NCBI RefSeq assembly: GCF_000739875.1
Contig: NZ_BBJR01000050.1
Coordinates: forward strand, 1-62,279
Length of the DNA stretch: 62,279 nucleotides
DNA from: Comamonas aquatica NBRC 14918
Lineage (GTDB): Bacteria; Pseudomonadota; Gammaproteobacteria; Burkholderiales; Burkholderiaceae_C
Reading direction: 5' to 3'
Both the position numbers and the translations under genes were made by a program. The notes under the pieces were generated by a model. It was not told where the DNA came from. It saw only the letters and a list, made by a program, of their open reading frames with translations, and ran no database searches. Below, piece after piece: positions 38,804 to 48,747 of this stretch; positions within the stretch are counted from its first letter, which is position 1, and every line of letters starts with the position of its first letter.

Positions 38804-39754
38804 TCAGCGCGCAATGCGGGGGTCAAGCAGGGTCTGCACCACGTCGACCAGCAGGTTGAGCAGCACGAAGAACACCGCCAGCACGAGGATGGAACCCTGC
38901 AGCAGGGGCAGGTCGCGCTGGAAGATGGCCTGGTTCAGCAGGAAGCCGGTGCCGGGCCAGGAGAACACGGTCTCGATCAGGATGGAGCCGCCCAGCAGGT
39001 AGCCCAGTTGCAGGCCCATCACGGCCAGGGCCGTGGGCGCGGCGTTCTTCAGCACGTGGCGGAAGATGCCCAGGTGGGTCAGGCCCTTGGCCTTGAGGCC
39101 GACGATGAACTCCTGGTCCAGCAGCTCGGCCACCAGGGCGCGCACCGTGCGCGCGATGATGCCCATGGGGATGACCGACATGGTGATGGCCGGCAGGATC
39201 ATGAACTGCACGTGCTCCCAGTCCCAGACCCAGTCGCCCGAGCCACCAGGCCCTGCGCCCGTGGCGGGCAGCCACATCAGCTGGGACGAGAAGATGATGA
39301 CCATCACCATGCCCAGCCAGTAGTGGGGCACGCTGACGCCCAGCACCGACAGCACGGAGCACAGGCGGTCCATCACGGAGTTGCGGAAGTAGCCCGCCAC
39401 AAAGCCGAACAGGCTGCCCAGCACAAAGCCGATCAGCGTGGCCACCACGGCCAGGCGCAGGGTGTTGACCACGGCGGTCATCACCTCGGTGGCGACGGGG
39501 CGGCTGGTGGCGATGGACTGGCCCAGGTCACCCTGCAGCGCGCGCCAGACCCAGCGCAGGAACTGTTCGGGCAGGGGCTGGTTGAAGCCATACAGCTCGC
39601 GCATCTGCGCCTGCAGTTCGGCCGAGGCGTCGGCCGGCAGGATGGACACCAGGGGATCGCCCGGCGCGATGTGGACCAGGGCAAAGCACAGCAGGGCCAC
39701 GCCCAGCATGATGGGCAGGGTGTAGAGAACGCGTCGCAACAGGTAGTTCAGCAT
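38804..39754 (-). CDS. ABC transporter permease, DppB type
   Basis: A 316-residue inner-membrane permease. The family start MLNYLLRRVLYTLPIMLGVA is followed by LVHIAPGDPLVS, the periplasmic loop with GFNQPLPEQFLRW and the EAA loop FIVGLKAKGLTHLGIFRHVL. It is first of the four transporter core genes after the binding protein, and 99 bases downstream of it. Confidence 0.94.
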   Translation of the reverse strand: MLNYLLRRVLYTLPIMLGVALLCFALVHIAPGDPLVSILPADASAELQAQMRELYGFNQPLPEQFLRWVWRALQGDLGQSIATSRPVATEVMTAVVNTLRLAVVATLIGFVLGSLFGFVAGYFRNSVMDRLCSVLSVLGVSVPHYWLGMVMVIIFSSQLMWLPATGAGPGGSGDWVWDWEHVQFMILPAITMSVIPMGIIARTVRALVAELLDQEFIVGLKAKGLTHLGIFRHVLKNAAPTALAVMGLQLGYLLGGSILIETVFSWPGTGFLLNQAIFQRDLPLLQGSILVLAVFFVLLNLLVDVVQTLLDPRIAR

Positions 39755-39853
39755 GGGGTGTGGCGTGGTGGGGGTTCAGGAAGGTCCACGTCCGTGCGCA
39801 GGGCGCAACGCGGGGCGGACCGGGCCGGACCTGGGGTCCGGCCCGGCGGCGGC

Positions 39854-41530
39854 TTACTTCAAGGTCATGGTGGCGATGTCGATGAACCAACTTTGCGGCT
39901 GGACCACGTTGCCCACCTTGGCCGACATGGCGCGCGGGCCCACGTCGTGCGCCACGAACAGGAAGGGCGACTCATCCACGACCAGGGTGTGCAGCTCGGC
40001 CAAGGCCTTGTCACGTTCCTTGGCGTCGAAGGTGGTGCGCGCCTTGTCCACTACGGCATCCACCTTGGGGTTGCTGTAGAAGCCCCAGTTGTTGGACAGC
40101 GGCGGGAAGGACTTGGTGCTGACGAAGCGCACCATGGCAAAGAACGGGTCCATGGTGGCGGCCGTCACGTTGGTGGCGCTGGCCTTGTTGGCGCCGGGGT
40201 CCTTGGCGCCCAGGCGCCAGCCCGAGAACAGGGTGTTCCACTCGACCACGTCGAACTGCACATCGAAGTGGCATTGCTTGAGGGTTTCCTGGATGAACTC
40301 GTTCATCGGCAGCGGCTGCATCTGGCCCGAGCCGGAGGCCGAGGTCTGGATCTTGACCTTCAGCGGCTTGGCGGCCGTGTGCCCGGCCTGCTCCATCAGG
40401 GCCTTGCCGGCGGCCACGTCGTACTTGATCTGGAAGCTGGGGTTGCCGCGCCAGGGGTGGCCGGGTTCGAAGATGCCGGTGGCCGGCTCCATCATGCCGC
40501 CCAGCAGCTGCTTCATGCTGGCGCGGTCCACGCACAGGTTGGCGGCGTGGCGCACGCGCTTGTCCAGCCAGGGCGAGCCTTCGACGAAGGAGAACTGCCA
40601 GGGCCAGATGTGGGGCTGCAGGTTGGAGTAGACCTTGAAACCGCGGCCCTTGAGGGCGTCCAGCGCGTCGGGCGCGGGGGCTTCGATCCAGTCCACCTGG
40701 CCGCTCATCAGCGCGGCGGTGCGCGAGTTGGCCTCTGGCAGGGGCAGCAGCACCACGCGGTCGATGGTGGGGGTGCGCTTGGGGTCCCAATAGGCGCTGT
40801 TCTTCACCATTTCAAAGCGCTCGCGCGCCACAAAGCGTGCGGCCTTGAACGGGCCGGAGCCGGCCGGGTCGGCGGCAAACGCGGTCCACGCGGCCTTGCT
40901 GCGTTCGGCCTTGCCGCTCACCGTGGCGGGCACGGCCGCCAGCTTCTTGGCCCAGTGTGCGGGCGAGGCCATGAACAGGTTGGTCAGGTTGATGGGCAGG
41001 AAGGCATCGGGCTCGGAGGTGGTCAGCTCCACCGTCAGGTCGTCGATCTTCTTGGCCGAGCGCAGCGTGGGCATGCGCGAGGCGGTCACCCCCACTTGGG
41101 CGGGGTCGTACTGTTCGGCCTCCTTGTCCAGCACCTTGCCCACGTTCCAGACCACGGCGTCGGCGTTGAAGGCGCTGCCGTCGTGGAACTTCACGCCGGG
41201 GCGCAGCTTGAACACCCACTTGGTCTTGTCCTTGTCGTTCACCGCCCAGGACAGGGCCAGGCCGGGGATCAGTTCGCTGGGCTTGTCGGCCTTGCTCAGG
41301 TCCCAGTGGGTCAGTGCGTCGTACAGCGGAATGCCGGTGAAGCGGTTGCCTTCAAAGCCCTGGTCCGGCTGGCCCGAGGTGCGGGGGATGTCGCCAGCGG
41401 TCATGGCGATGCGCAACACCTTGTCCTGCGCCATGGCGCTGCTGGCGCCACCGGCCAGGGTCATGGCCACAGCCAGCGTCAGCCCGTGGAGTGCCGGGCG
41501 GGAAACAGAGAAAGCAGAAGACTTGCGCAT
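39854..41530 (-). CDS. Family 5 extracellular solute-binding protein
   Basis: A 558-residue periplasmic binding protein of the DppA/OppA/NikA class. The signal peptide ends around GGASSAMAQ. Family 5 markers are PGLALSWAVNDKDKTKWVFK, LRPGVKFHDGSAFNADAV and GSGPFKAARFVARERFEMVK. Preceding ATGs add a non-signal stretch, so 41530 is preferred. It is the first gene of the binding protein-dppBCDF-like-amidase series and is divergent from the hyuC-like amidohydrolase. Peptides, glutathione, nickel or ureido amides are all possible ligands; the context favours an amide (inference). Confidence 0.93.
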   Translation of the reverse strand: MRKSSAFSVSRPALHGLTLAVAMTLAGGASSAMAQDKVLRIAMTAGDIPRTSGQPDQGFEGNRFTGIPLYDALTHWDLSKADKPSELIPGLALSWAVNDKDKTKWVFKLRPGVKFHDGSAFNADAVVWNVGKVLDKEAEQYDPAQVGVTASRMPTLRSAKKIDDLTVELTTSEPDAFLPINLTNLFMASPAHWAKKLAAVPATVSGKAERSKAAWTAFAADPAGSGPFKAARFVARERFEMVKNSAYWDPKRTPTIDRVVLLPLPEANSRTAALMSGQVDWIEAPAPDALDALKGRGFKVYSNLQPHIWPWQFSFVEGSPWLDKRVRHAANLCVDRASMKQLLGGMMEPATGIFEPGHPWRGNPSFQIKYDVAAGKALMEQAGHTAAKPLKVKIQTSASGSGQMQPLPMNEFIQETLKQCHFDVQFDVVEWNTLFSGWRLGAKDPGANKASATNVTAATMDPFFAMVRFVSTKSFPPLSNNWGFYSNPKVDAVVDKARTTFDAKERDKALAELHTLVVDESPFLFVAHDVGPRAMSAKVGNVVQPQSWFIDIATMTLK

Positions 41531-41585
41531 GGGAGACCTTTCCATCGGAGGGTTGGGGTAAGCCTCGCAATGCAAGCGCCGTGCC

Positions 41586-41610
41586 ATATCGTGAATATCG
41601 TTTATCGATA
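41586..41610. promoter_or_regulatory. Candidate operator between divergent transporter and hyuC-like genes
   Basis: The AT-rich centre of the 167-base divergent intergenic region has a direct repeat ATATCG (41586, 41595) and an inverted repeat TATCG-TTTAT-CGATA (41596-41610). The IclR-type regulator encoded at 43751-44539 is a candidate binder (inference). Confidence 0.4.
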
Positions 41611-41697
41611 CGCGTTACTGCGTGTTCGATGTGAATTGGCATGTTTTGTGCGATTTAAGTGGCTCTCATTCCTTTGTCTCTTGCCGGGAGCCTGCCC

Positions 41698-42954
41698 ATG
41701 AACCCCTCCGCCGCGCAGCTGCGCATCGATGACCAACGCCTGTGGCAGTCCCTGATGGACCTGGCCGCCATCGGCGCCACTCCCAAGGGCGGTGTCTGCC
41801 GCATTGCCCTGACACCCGAAGACCAGCAGGGCCGCGACCTGGTGGTGCAGTGGTTCCGGCAGGCCGGGCTGAGTGTGCGCGTGGACGAGGTCGGCAATGT
41901 CTTTGGCCGCCGTGCGGGGACCGACCCGCAGGCCCGCGCCGTGGCCACGGGCAGCCACATCGACACCCAGCCCACGGGCGGCAAGTTCGATGGCAACTAT
42001 GGCGTGATGGCCGGCCTGGAGGTGGTGCGCACCTTGAACGCCCACGGCATCCAGACCCGCGCACCGATCGAGGTGGCGTTCTGGACCAACGAGGAGGGCA
42101 CGCGCTTCACCCCGGTGATGATGGGCTCTGGTGCATTTGCAGGCGTTTTTGGTGCAAAAGACATGCACTTGCAACAAGATGGCGCAGGCATCAGCGTGGG
42201 CGAAGCCTTGCAGCGCATTGGCTACCTGGGCGATGTGGCCTGCGGCGCGGTGCCCGGCGGTGCCTTTGCCGCCTACTTCGAGGCCCACATCGAGCAAGGC
42301 CCGGTGCTGGAGGCCTATGACAAGCCCATCGGCATTGTCAGCGGCGCCCTGGGCCAGCAGTGGTACGACGTGACCGTGACCGGCATGGACGCCCATGCCG
42401 GCCCCACGCCCATGGAGCTGCGCCACGACGCCCTGCTGGCGGCGGCGCGCATGGTGGAGGCGGTCAACCGCATCGCCCTGGACGAGGCCCCGCACGGCCG
42501 TGGCACCGTGGGCCATGTGCAGGTGCTGCCCAATTCGCGCAACGTGATCCCGGGGCAGGTCAAGTTCACCGTGGATTTCCGCAACCTGTCGCAAGCCGGG
42601 CTGGACCGCATGGACGCAGCCATGCGCCAGGGGTTTGCGGCGCTGGCCGCACAGTGCCAGTGCACGGTGGAGATGGCGCAGGTGGTGAAGTTCGAGCCCT
42701 GCGTGTTCGCCCCCGACTGCGTGGCCAGCGTGCGCCAGGCGGCCACGCAGCTGGGCTATGCCCACATGGAGGTGGTCAGCGGGGCCGGGCACGACGCGGT
42801 CTACGTCAACCAGGTGGCGCCGACGGCCATGATCTTCGTGCCCTGCAAGGACGGCATCAGCCACAACGAGATCGAGGATGCCCAGCCCGCACACCTGGCC
42901 GCCGGCTGCAACGTGCTGTTGCACGCCATGCTGGCGCGGGCCGGCGTGGCGTGA
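41698..42954 (+). CDS. Hydantoinase/carbamoylase-family amidohydrolase (HyuC/AllC/UAH-like)
   Basis: A 418-residue zinc-dependent M20-like amidase. The metal motifs are ATGSHIDTQPTGGKFDGNYG, WTNEEGTRFTP and YFEAHIEQGPVLE, with a late His in GISHNEIEDAQP. Family members hydrolyse N-carbamoyl amino acids, N-carbamoyl-beta-alanine, allantoate or ureidoglycolate; these cannot be separated by eye. The ATG at 41698 is preferred over an ATG 39 bases earlier. It is followed by a racemase-family gene, which suggests a chiral N-carbamoyl or ureide substrate. Confidence 0.9.
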   Translation: MNPSAAQLRIDDQRLWQSLMDLAAIGATPKGGVCRIALTPEDQQGRDLVVQWFRQAGLSVRVDEVGNVFGRRAGTDPQARAVATGSHIDTQPTGGKFDGNYGVMAGLEVVRTLNAHGIQTRAPIEVAFWTNEEGTRFTPVMMGSGAFAGVFGAKDMHLQQDGAGISVGEALQRIGYLGDVACGAVPGGAFAAYFEAHIEQGPVLEAYDKPIGIVSGALGQQWYDVTVTGMDAHAGPTPMELRHDALLAAARMVEAVNRIALDEAPHGRGTVGHVQVLPNSRNVIPGQVKFTVDFRNLSQAGLDRMDAAMRQGFAALAAQCQCTVEMAQVVKFEPCVFAPDCVASVRQAATQLGYAHMEVVSGAGHDAVYVNQVAPTAMIFVPCKDGISHNEIEDAQPAHLAAGCNVLLHAMLARAGVA

Positions 42955-43031
42955 AGCCGCGTTGCCCCCCTGGCACCGGGCTTGCATGCCCGGCCGGCAC
43001 CTGCCTGGCAGGTGCACCCCCAGGAGTTGAC

Positions 43032-43745
43032 ATGCCGGCCACCCACCACGTCCTCATCATCAACCCGAACACCTCGCGCAGCGTGACCGAGCGCCTGCTG
43101 TCCCAGCTGTCGCCGGGCCTGCCCGAGGTGCAGCTGCACGGCGCCACGGCCCTGTTCGGGGCGACGTACATCGCCGACGAATACAGCTATTGCGTGGCCG
43201 GCCACGCGGTGCTGGATGCCTGGGAGCGCGCCCAGCCGCTGGCGCCGCCAGGCGGCTACCACGCCGTGCTGGTGGGCTGTTTCGGGGACCCGGGCCTGCC
43301 GGCCCTGGACGAGGTGGCGGGCATCCCGGTGCTGGGGCTGGCGCAGGCCGCGGTGCAGGCCCTGGCGCGCCAGGGCTGGCAGCGCGTGGCCGTGGTCACC
43401 GGCGGCGAGAAATGGCAGCCCATGCTGGAGCGCTGGAGCCGCGCGGCCGGCCATGACGGCCCCGGCGCCGCGCTGCAGATCGTGCAGGTACGCACCCTGG
43501 CAGCCACCGGCCTGCAGATGATGCAGTCGCCGGACCGCACGGCCCAGGCACTGGCCCAGGCCAGCGCCGAGAGCCTGCAGGGCACGGACGCGCAGGCCGT
43601 GCTGCTGGGCGGCGCCGGCCTGGCGGGCATGGGCGAGCGCGTGCGCGCCATCACCGGCCTGCCGGTGTGGGACTGTGTGGAGGCCGCCCAGCAATCCCTG
43701 CAGCACACGCTGGCCACAGCGAACTGGCGCGCGGCCGTGGCCTGA
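43032..43745 (+). CDS. Asp/Glu racemase superfamily protein (hydantoin/allantoin racemase-like)
   Basis: A 237-residue member of the Asp/Glu/hydantoin racemase superfamily. The N-terminal LIINPNTSRSVTERLL and the first Cys motif VLVGCFGDPGL are typical of hydantoin and allantoin racemases. The second catalytic Cys (usually LGCAGM) is replaced: the motif reads VLLGGAGLAGMG. Classical two-cysteine racemisation may therefore be lost. CAGGAG precedes the ATG at 43032. It lies 77 bases after the amidohydrolase and is probably in its operon. Confidence 0.82.
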   Translation: MPATHHVLIINPNTSRSVTERLLSQLSPGLPEVQLHGATALFGATYIADEYSYCVAGHAVLDAWERAQPLAPPGGYHAVLVGCFGDPGLPALDEVAGIPVLGLAQAAVQALARQGWQRVAVVTGGEKWQPMLERWSRAAGHDGPGAALQIVQVRTLAATGLQMMQSPDRTAQALAQASAESLQGTDAQAVLLGGAGLAGMGERVRAITGLPVWDCVEAAQQSLQHTLATANWRAAVA

Positions 43746-43750
43746 TCCGC

Positions 43751-44539
43751 CTACAGCGGCGCCAGCCGCGAAATGGCGCGTGCGCACTCCACCACCAGCG
43801 GGGCCAGCCGGGCCTGGGCGTCGTCCATGCGCCAGCGGCTGGTGGGCGGGGCGACGTGGACGGCGCCCACCACCTGGCCGCGCAGGTTCAGCACCGGGGC
43901 GGCGATGCCCATGTCGCCCAGGAACAGCTCTTCGCAGTTGGTGGCATAGCCCGTGTCGCGGCAGCGCTGCAGGCGAGCCAGGATATCGCCCACCTGGGTC
44001 AGGGTGGCGCGGGTGCGCGCGGGGCGGGGCATGCGCTCCAGCCAGGGCTGCGCCTGCGCGTCGGGCCATTGGCTCAGGTAGGCGCGGCCGCAGCTGCTGG
44101 CGTACATCGGCACCTGGGTGCCCACGGGCGTCAGCACGGGGATGTGCTGGGTGGTCAGCACCTGGGCCAGGTACACCATGTGGTCCCCGTTGGGCTCGGT
44201 CAGCGTGGCGGTCTCGCCGCTGTCGCGCGCCAGCTGGGCCAGGTAGCTGTGGGCCGCGGCAATCAGCGGGTGGGCTTCGAGGTAGTTGAAGCCCAGCTCC
44301 ACCACGCGCGGCAGCAGGCCAAAGCGCTGGGTGCTGGGGTGCTTGCCGATGTAGCCCAGCCGCTGCAGGGTGTGGACCGAGCGCTGGGCCGAGGCCTTGG
44401 TCATGCCGGTGCGCGCGGCGATGTCCCCCAGGGTGAGGCTGCGGTGGCCGGCCTGGAAGGCGCACAGCACCTGCAGGCCCTTGGCCAGCGACTGGTTGAA
44501 CAAGGCATCCGGTGTGGCAGTGGGTTCGGGTGGCAACAT
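43751..44539 (-). CDS. IclR-family transcriptional regulator
   Basis: A 262-residue IclR regulator. The N-terminal winged HTH is readable in SLAKGLQVLCAFQAGHRSLT and TGMTKASAQRSVHTLQRLGY. The C-terminal effector domain has YASSCGRAYLSQW and GDMGIAAPVLNLRGQVVGAV. It is convergent with the racemase gene, with five bases between stops, and is the probable regulator of the amidohydrolase and transporter units on either side of the operator candidate at 41586. Confidence 0.93.
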   Translation of the reverse strand: MLPPEPTATPDALFNQSLAKGLQVLCAFQAGHRSLTLGDIAARTGMTKASAQRSVHTLQRLGYIGKHPSTQRFGLLPRVVELGFNYLEAHPLIAAAHSYLAQLARDSGETATLTEPNGDHMVYLAQVLTTQHIPVLTPVGTQVPMYASSCGRAYLSQWPDAQAQPWLERMPRPARTRATLTQVGDILARLQRCRDTGYATNCEELFLGDMGIAAPVLNLRGQVVGAVHVAPPTSRWRMDDAQARLAPLVVECARAISRLAPL

Positions 44540-44610
44540 GGGCGCACGCAGGGTGGAGTGACCCAGGCACCAGCAAGAAACAAACCAGATCGGCCGCGCC
44601 TGTGCTATTT

Positions 44611-44701
44611 AAAAAAGGAGCGGCCAGCGCTGGTTTTGCAAGAACTTCAAGCTGATTGAAGCCTGAAGTCCTTGTTTCCTCAGCGCCAACCGCTCCTGTT
44701 T
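44611..44701. repeat. Structured dispersed repeat, family A, copy 3
   Basis: An A6 run leads into the outer stem AGGAGCGG (44616-44623) with CCGCTCCT (44690-44697), then GCGCTG (44627-44632) with CAGCGC (44681-44686). The inner stem is ACTTCA (44644-44649) with TGAAGT (44664-44669). The sequence GGTTTTGCAAGAACTTCA closely parallels GGTATTGCAAGCACTTCA of copy 1. It lies just after mmsA and may terminate it. Confidence 0.8.
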
Positions 44702-44703
44702 TG

Positions 44704-46221
<1,518 letters not shown>

Positions 46222-46362
46222 GGGGTGGTGCTCCAAAAAGGCTGCAGCGCAGATGGATGGTGCGCCAGCAGCTATGGTTTCAGGGGAGTGGGCCAGTATC
46301 CGCAGCGCGCCGGCTGCAGGCCAGCGCCTGCGGGACAGTGGCGTGGGCCCCAGCCTGCGGGT

Positions 46363-47721
46363 TTACGCGGTGGCGTTCAGCGTCTCGCCCAGGGCGTTGA
46401 CCAGGCTGTCGATTTCCGCGGGTGTGCTGATGAAGGGCGGTGCCAGTTGGATGGTGTCGGCGCCGTAGCGCACGTAAAAGCCCTTGTCCCACATCGCCAT
46501 GGCGATCTCGTAGGGGCGCTTGGCGGGCTCGCCCGGCAGCGCGGCGATGCTGAAGCCAGCGGCCAGACCGAAGTTGCGGATGTCGGCCACGTGCTGGCAG
46601 CCGCGCAGGCTGTGCACGGCCTGCTCGAAATGCGGGGCCAGGGCGCGCACGCGGCCCGGCGCGTCCTCGCGCTCCAGCAGGTCCAGCGCGGCCAGGCCAG
46701 CGGCGCAGGCCACGGGGTGGGCCGAGTAGGTGTAGCCGTGGGCAAACTCCAGCATGTACTCGGGGCCGCCAGCGGCCATGAAGGTGTCGTAGATCTCCTT
46801 GCGCACCACGCAGCCGCCCAGGGGCTGGGCGCCGTTGGTGACCTGCTTGGCGAAGTTCAGGATGTCGGGCGTGACGCCAAAGACCTCCGAGCCCGTCCAG
46901 CCGCCGCAGCGGCCAAAGCCGGTGATGACCTCGTCAAAGATCAGCAGGATGTGGTGCTGGGTGCAGATCTCGCGCAGGCGCTGCAGATAGCCGGCCGGCG
47001 GAATCACCACGCCGGCCGAGCCGGAAAACGGCTCGACGATCACGGCGGCAATGGTGCTGGCGTCGTGCAGGGCAATCACGTCCAGTAGGCGGTCGGCCAG
47101 CGCGCGGCCGTCGAGGTCGGGCATGCCCCGGCAGAACGAGCCGGCCGGGGGCTGGGTGTGGGGCAGGTGGTCGGCTTCAATCCCCTGGCCGAACAGCTTG
47201 CGGTTGCCGGCCAGACCACCGACCGAGATACCGCCGTAGTTCACGCCGTGGTAGCCCTTTTCGCGGCCGATCAGGCGGGTCTTGCCGGCCTGGCCCTTGG
47301 TGCGCCAGTAGGCGCGGGCCATCTTCAGCGAGGTGTCGGCGGCCTCGGAGCCCGAGCCGGTGAAGAACACGTGGTCCAGGCCGGCCGGCGTCAGCTCCAC
47401 CAGCTTGTTGGCCAGGGCGAACGAGGCCGGGTGGCCAAACTGGAAGGCGGGCGCATAGTCCAGCTGCAGGGCGGCCTGGCCCACGGCCTGGGCGATCTCC
47501 TGGCGGCCATGGCCCAGGCCCGTACACCACAGGCCCGACAGGCCATCAAAAATCTTGCGGCCGGCGCTGTCGTGCAGGTAGGCGCCCTGGGCGCCGACGA
47601 TCATGCGCGGCTGGGCCTTGAAGTTGCGGTTGCCGGTGAAGGGCATCCAGTGCGCTTCCAGCCAGGCGGCGTCCTGGCGGGTGGCGGTCGTGGCAGATGG
47701 GGCGGTGTCGGTGAAGTCCAT
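46363..47721 (-). CDS. Omega-amino acid:pyruvate aminotransferase
   Basis: A 452-residue class III PLP-dependent aminotransferase, close to beta-alanine:pyruvate transaminases. It has FTGSGSEAADTSLKMARAYW, GYHGVNYGGISVGG, the Asp-bearing LLIFDEVITGFGRCG and the PLP-Lys stretch NFAKQVTNGAQPLGG. It should turn beta-alanine (or a related omega-amino acid) and pyruvate into malonate semialdehyde and alanine, feeding mmsA. The ATG at 47721 starts the family sequence; the frame upstream shows a basic stretch unlike the family. A palindrome lies 82 bases upstream. Confidence 0.92.
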   Translation of the reverse strand: MDFTDTAPSATTATRQDAAWLEAHWMPFTGNRNFKAQPRMIVGAQGAYLHDSAGRKIFDGLSGLWCTGLGHGRQEIAQAVGQAALQLDYAPAFQFGHPASFALANKLVELTPAGLDHVFFTGSGSEAADTSLKMARAYWRTKGQAGKTRLIGREKGYHGVNYGGISVGGLAGNRKLFGQGIEADHLPHTQPPAGSFCRGMPDLDGRALADRLLDVIALHDASTIAAVIVEPFSGSAGVVIPPAGYLQRLREICTQHHILLIFDEVITGFGRCGGWTGSEVFGVTPDILNFAKQVTNGAQPLGGCVVRKEIYDTFMAAGGPEYMLEFAHGYTYSAHPVACAAGLAALDLLEREDAPGRVRALAPHFEQAVHSLRGCQHVADIRNFGLAAGFSIAALPGEPAKRPYEIAMAMWDKGFYVRYGADTIQLAPPFISTPAEIDSLVNALGETLNATA

Positions 47722-47802
47722 GGCAATTTCCTCGGGCAAACGCTGTGCTGGAGGCCATTGTTGGAGGTGGCGACGTTTTCTTGAATAGTCGTACATCCAT
47801 GT

Positions 47803-47826
47803 TTACTTGCGAAATATTGCAAGTAA
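47803..47826. promoter_or_regulatory. Perfect palindrome upstream of the aminotransferase gene
   Basis: TTACTTGC (47803-47810) and GCAAGTAA (47819-47826) are perfect inverted arms around the AT-rich spacer GAAATATT. It sits in an AT-rich island of an otherwise GC-rich gap, in the promoter zone of the transaminase-mmsA operon. Its size and symmetry fit a dimeric regulator; the LysR protein encoded at 48748-49752 is a candidate. Confidence 0.6.
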
Positions 47827-47952
47827 TGCGTGCATGTGTACTGTGACGGCCGTGCTCTGCGGCAACCCACCTCAACATCGGGTGCGCAGGGCGGCGGCCC
47901 CCCCGCACCGGAGGTGCAGGCCCCGCGCGGCGGTACGCGGTCGCCGCCGCGC

Positions 47953-48588
47953 CTAGCGGCGCTGCTCCAGGGCCAGGCGCACGGCCAGACCGGCCAGCAC
48001 CGTGCCCATCACCCATTTCTGGGCCCGCAGCCAGTGCGGGTTGCCCTGGAACCAGCGGGCGATGTGCGCGGCGAACAGCGTGATCAGCAGGTTGACGCTG
48101 AAGCTGGTGGTGATCTGGACCATGCCCAGCGTCATGCTCTGCCAGAACACCGAGCCGTGCGCGGCGCTGACGAACTGCGGAAAGATGGACAGGTAGAACA
48201 TCGCCACCTTGGGGTTGAGGATGCTGGTGAGCAGGCCCATGGCAAACAGCCTGCGCGGCGATTCGGCCGGCAGGGGCAGGGTTGGGTCGAAAGGCGAGGC
48301 TCCACCGGGCCGGACGGCTTGCCAGGCCATCCACAGCAGGTAGGCGGCGCCGGCCCATTTCAGCACTTCAAACGCCAGCGGCACGGCCATGAACAGCGCG
48401 GTGATGCCCAGGCTGGCGGCCAGCATGTGCACAAAAAAGCCCAGCACCACGCCGGCCAGCGAAATGACGCCGGCGGCGCGCCCCTGGCAGAGGGAGCGTG
48501 AGATCAGGTACAGCATGTTGGGCCCCGGGGTCAGGACCAGCAGCAGGGAGGCGCCGGCGAACACCAGCAGATCGTGGACGGGCATCAT
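47953..48588 (-). CDS. LysE/RhtB-family amino acid exporter
   Basis: A 211-residue inner-membrane protein with about six helices. LysE-family hallmarks are LLVLTPGPNMLYLISRSLCQ, GRAAGVISLAGVVLGFFVHM and LNPKVAMFYLSIFPQFV. These export amino acids or analogues such as homoserine lactone. The ATG at 48588 is followed by a second ATG. It lies between the transaminase and a divergent LysR gene, a usual layout for LysE/LysR-type pairs, so it could be under that regulator. Confidence 0.92.
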   Translation of the reverse strand: MMPVHDLLVFAGASLLLVLTPGPNMLYLISRSLCQGRAAGVISLAGVVLGFFVHMLAASLGITALFMAVPLAFEVLKWAGAAYLLWMAWQAVRPGGASPFDPTLPLPAESPRRLFAMGLLTSILNPKVAMFYLSIFPQFVSAAHGSVFWQSMTLGMVQITTSFSVNLLITLFAAHIARWFQGNPHWLRAQKWVMGTVLAGLAVRLALEQRR

Positions 48589-48747
48589 GGTGGGCCGCAA
48601 CGCGCAAGACAGGGCGTTCGATTACACCAGGGGGCCGGGCCGCCTGGCAAGCCACCGTGCGACCAGCCGTGGTCCGCTGGGGTGCAGCCATGGCGACCTG
48701 CGGCCCACCGCTAGGCAGCTGGTGCAAAACTTGCTCTAATCCCAGCC

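Noticed and set aside
38723..41701. A 992-codon plus-strand open frame antisense to the binding-protein and permease genes
   Set aside because: High GC content keeps the opposite frame open. Its product is a Gly/His/Gln/Val-rich sequence without domains, while the minus strand encodes clear transporter proteins.
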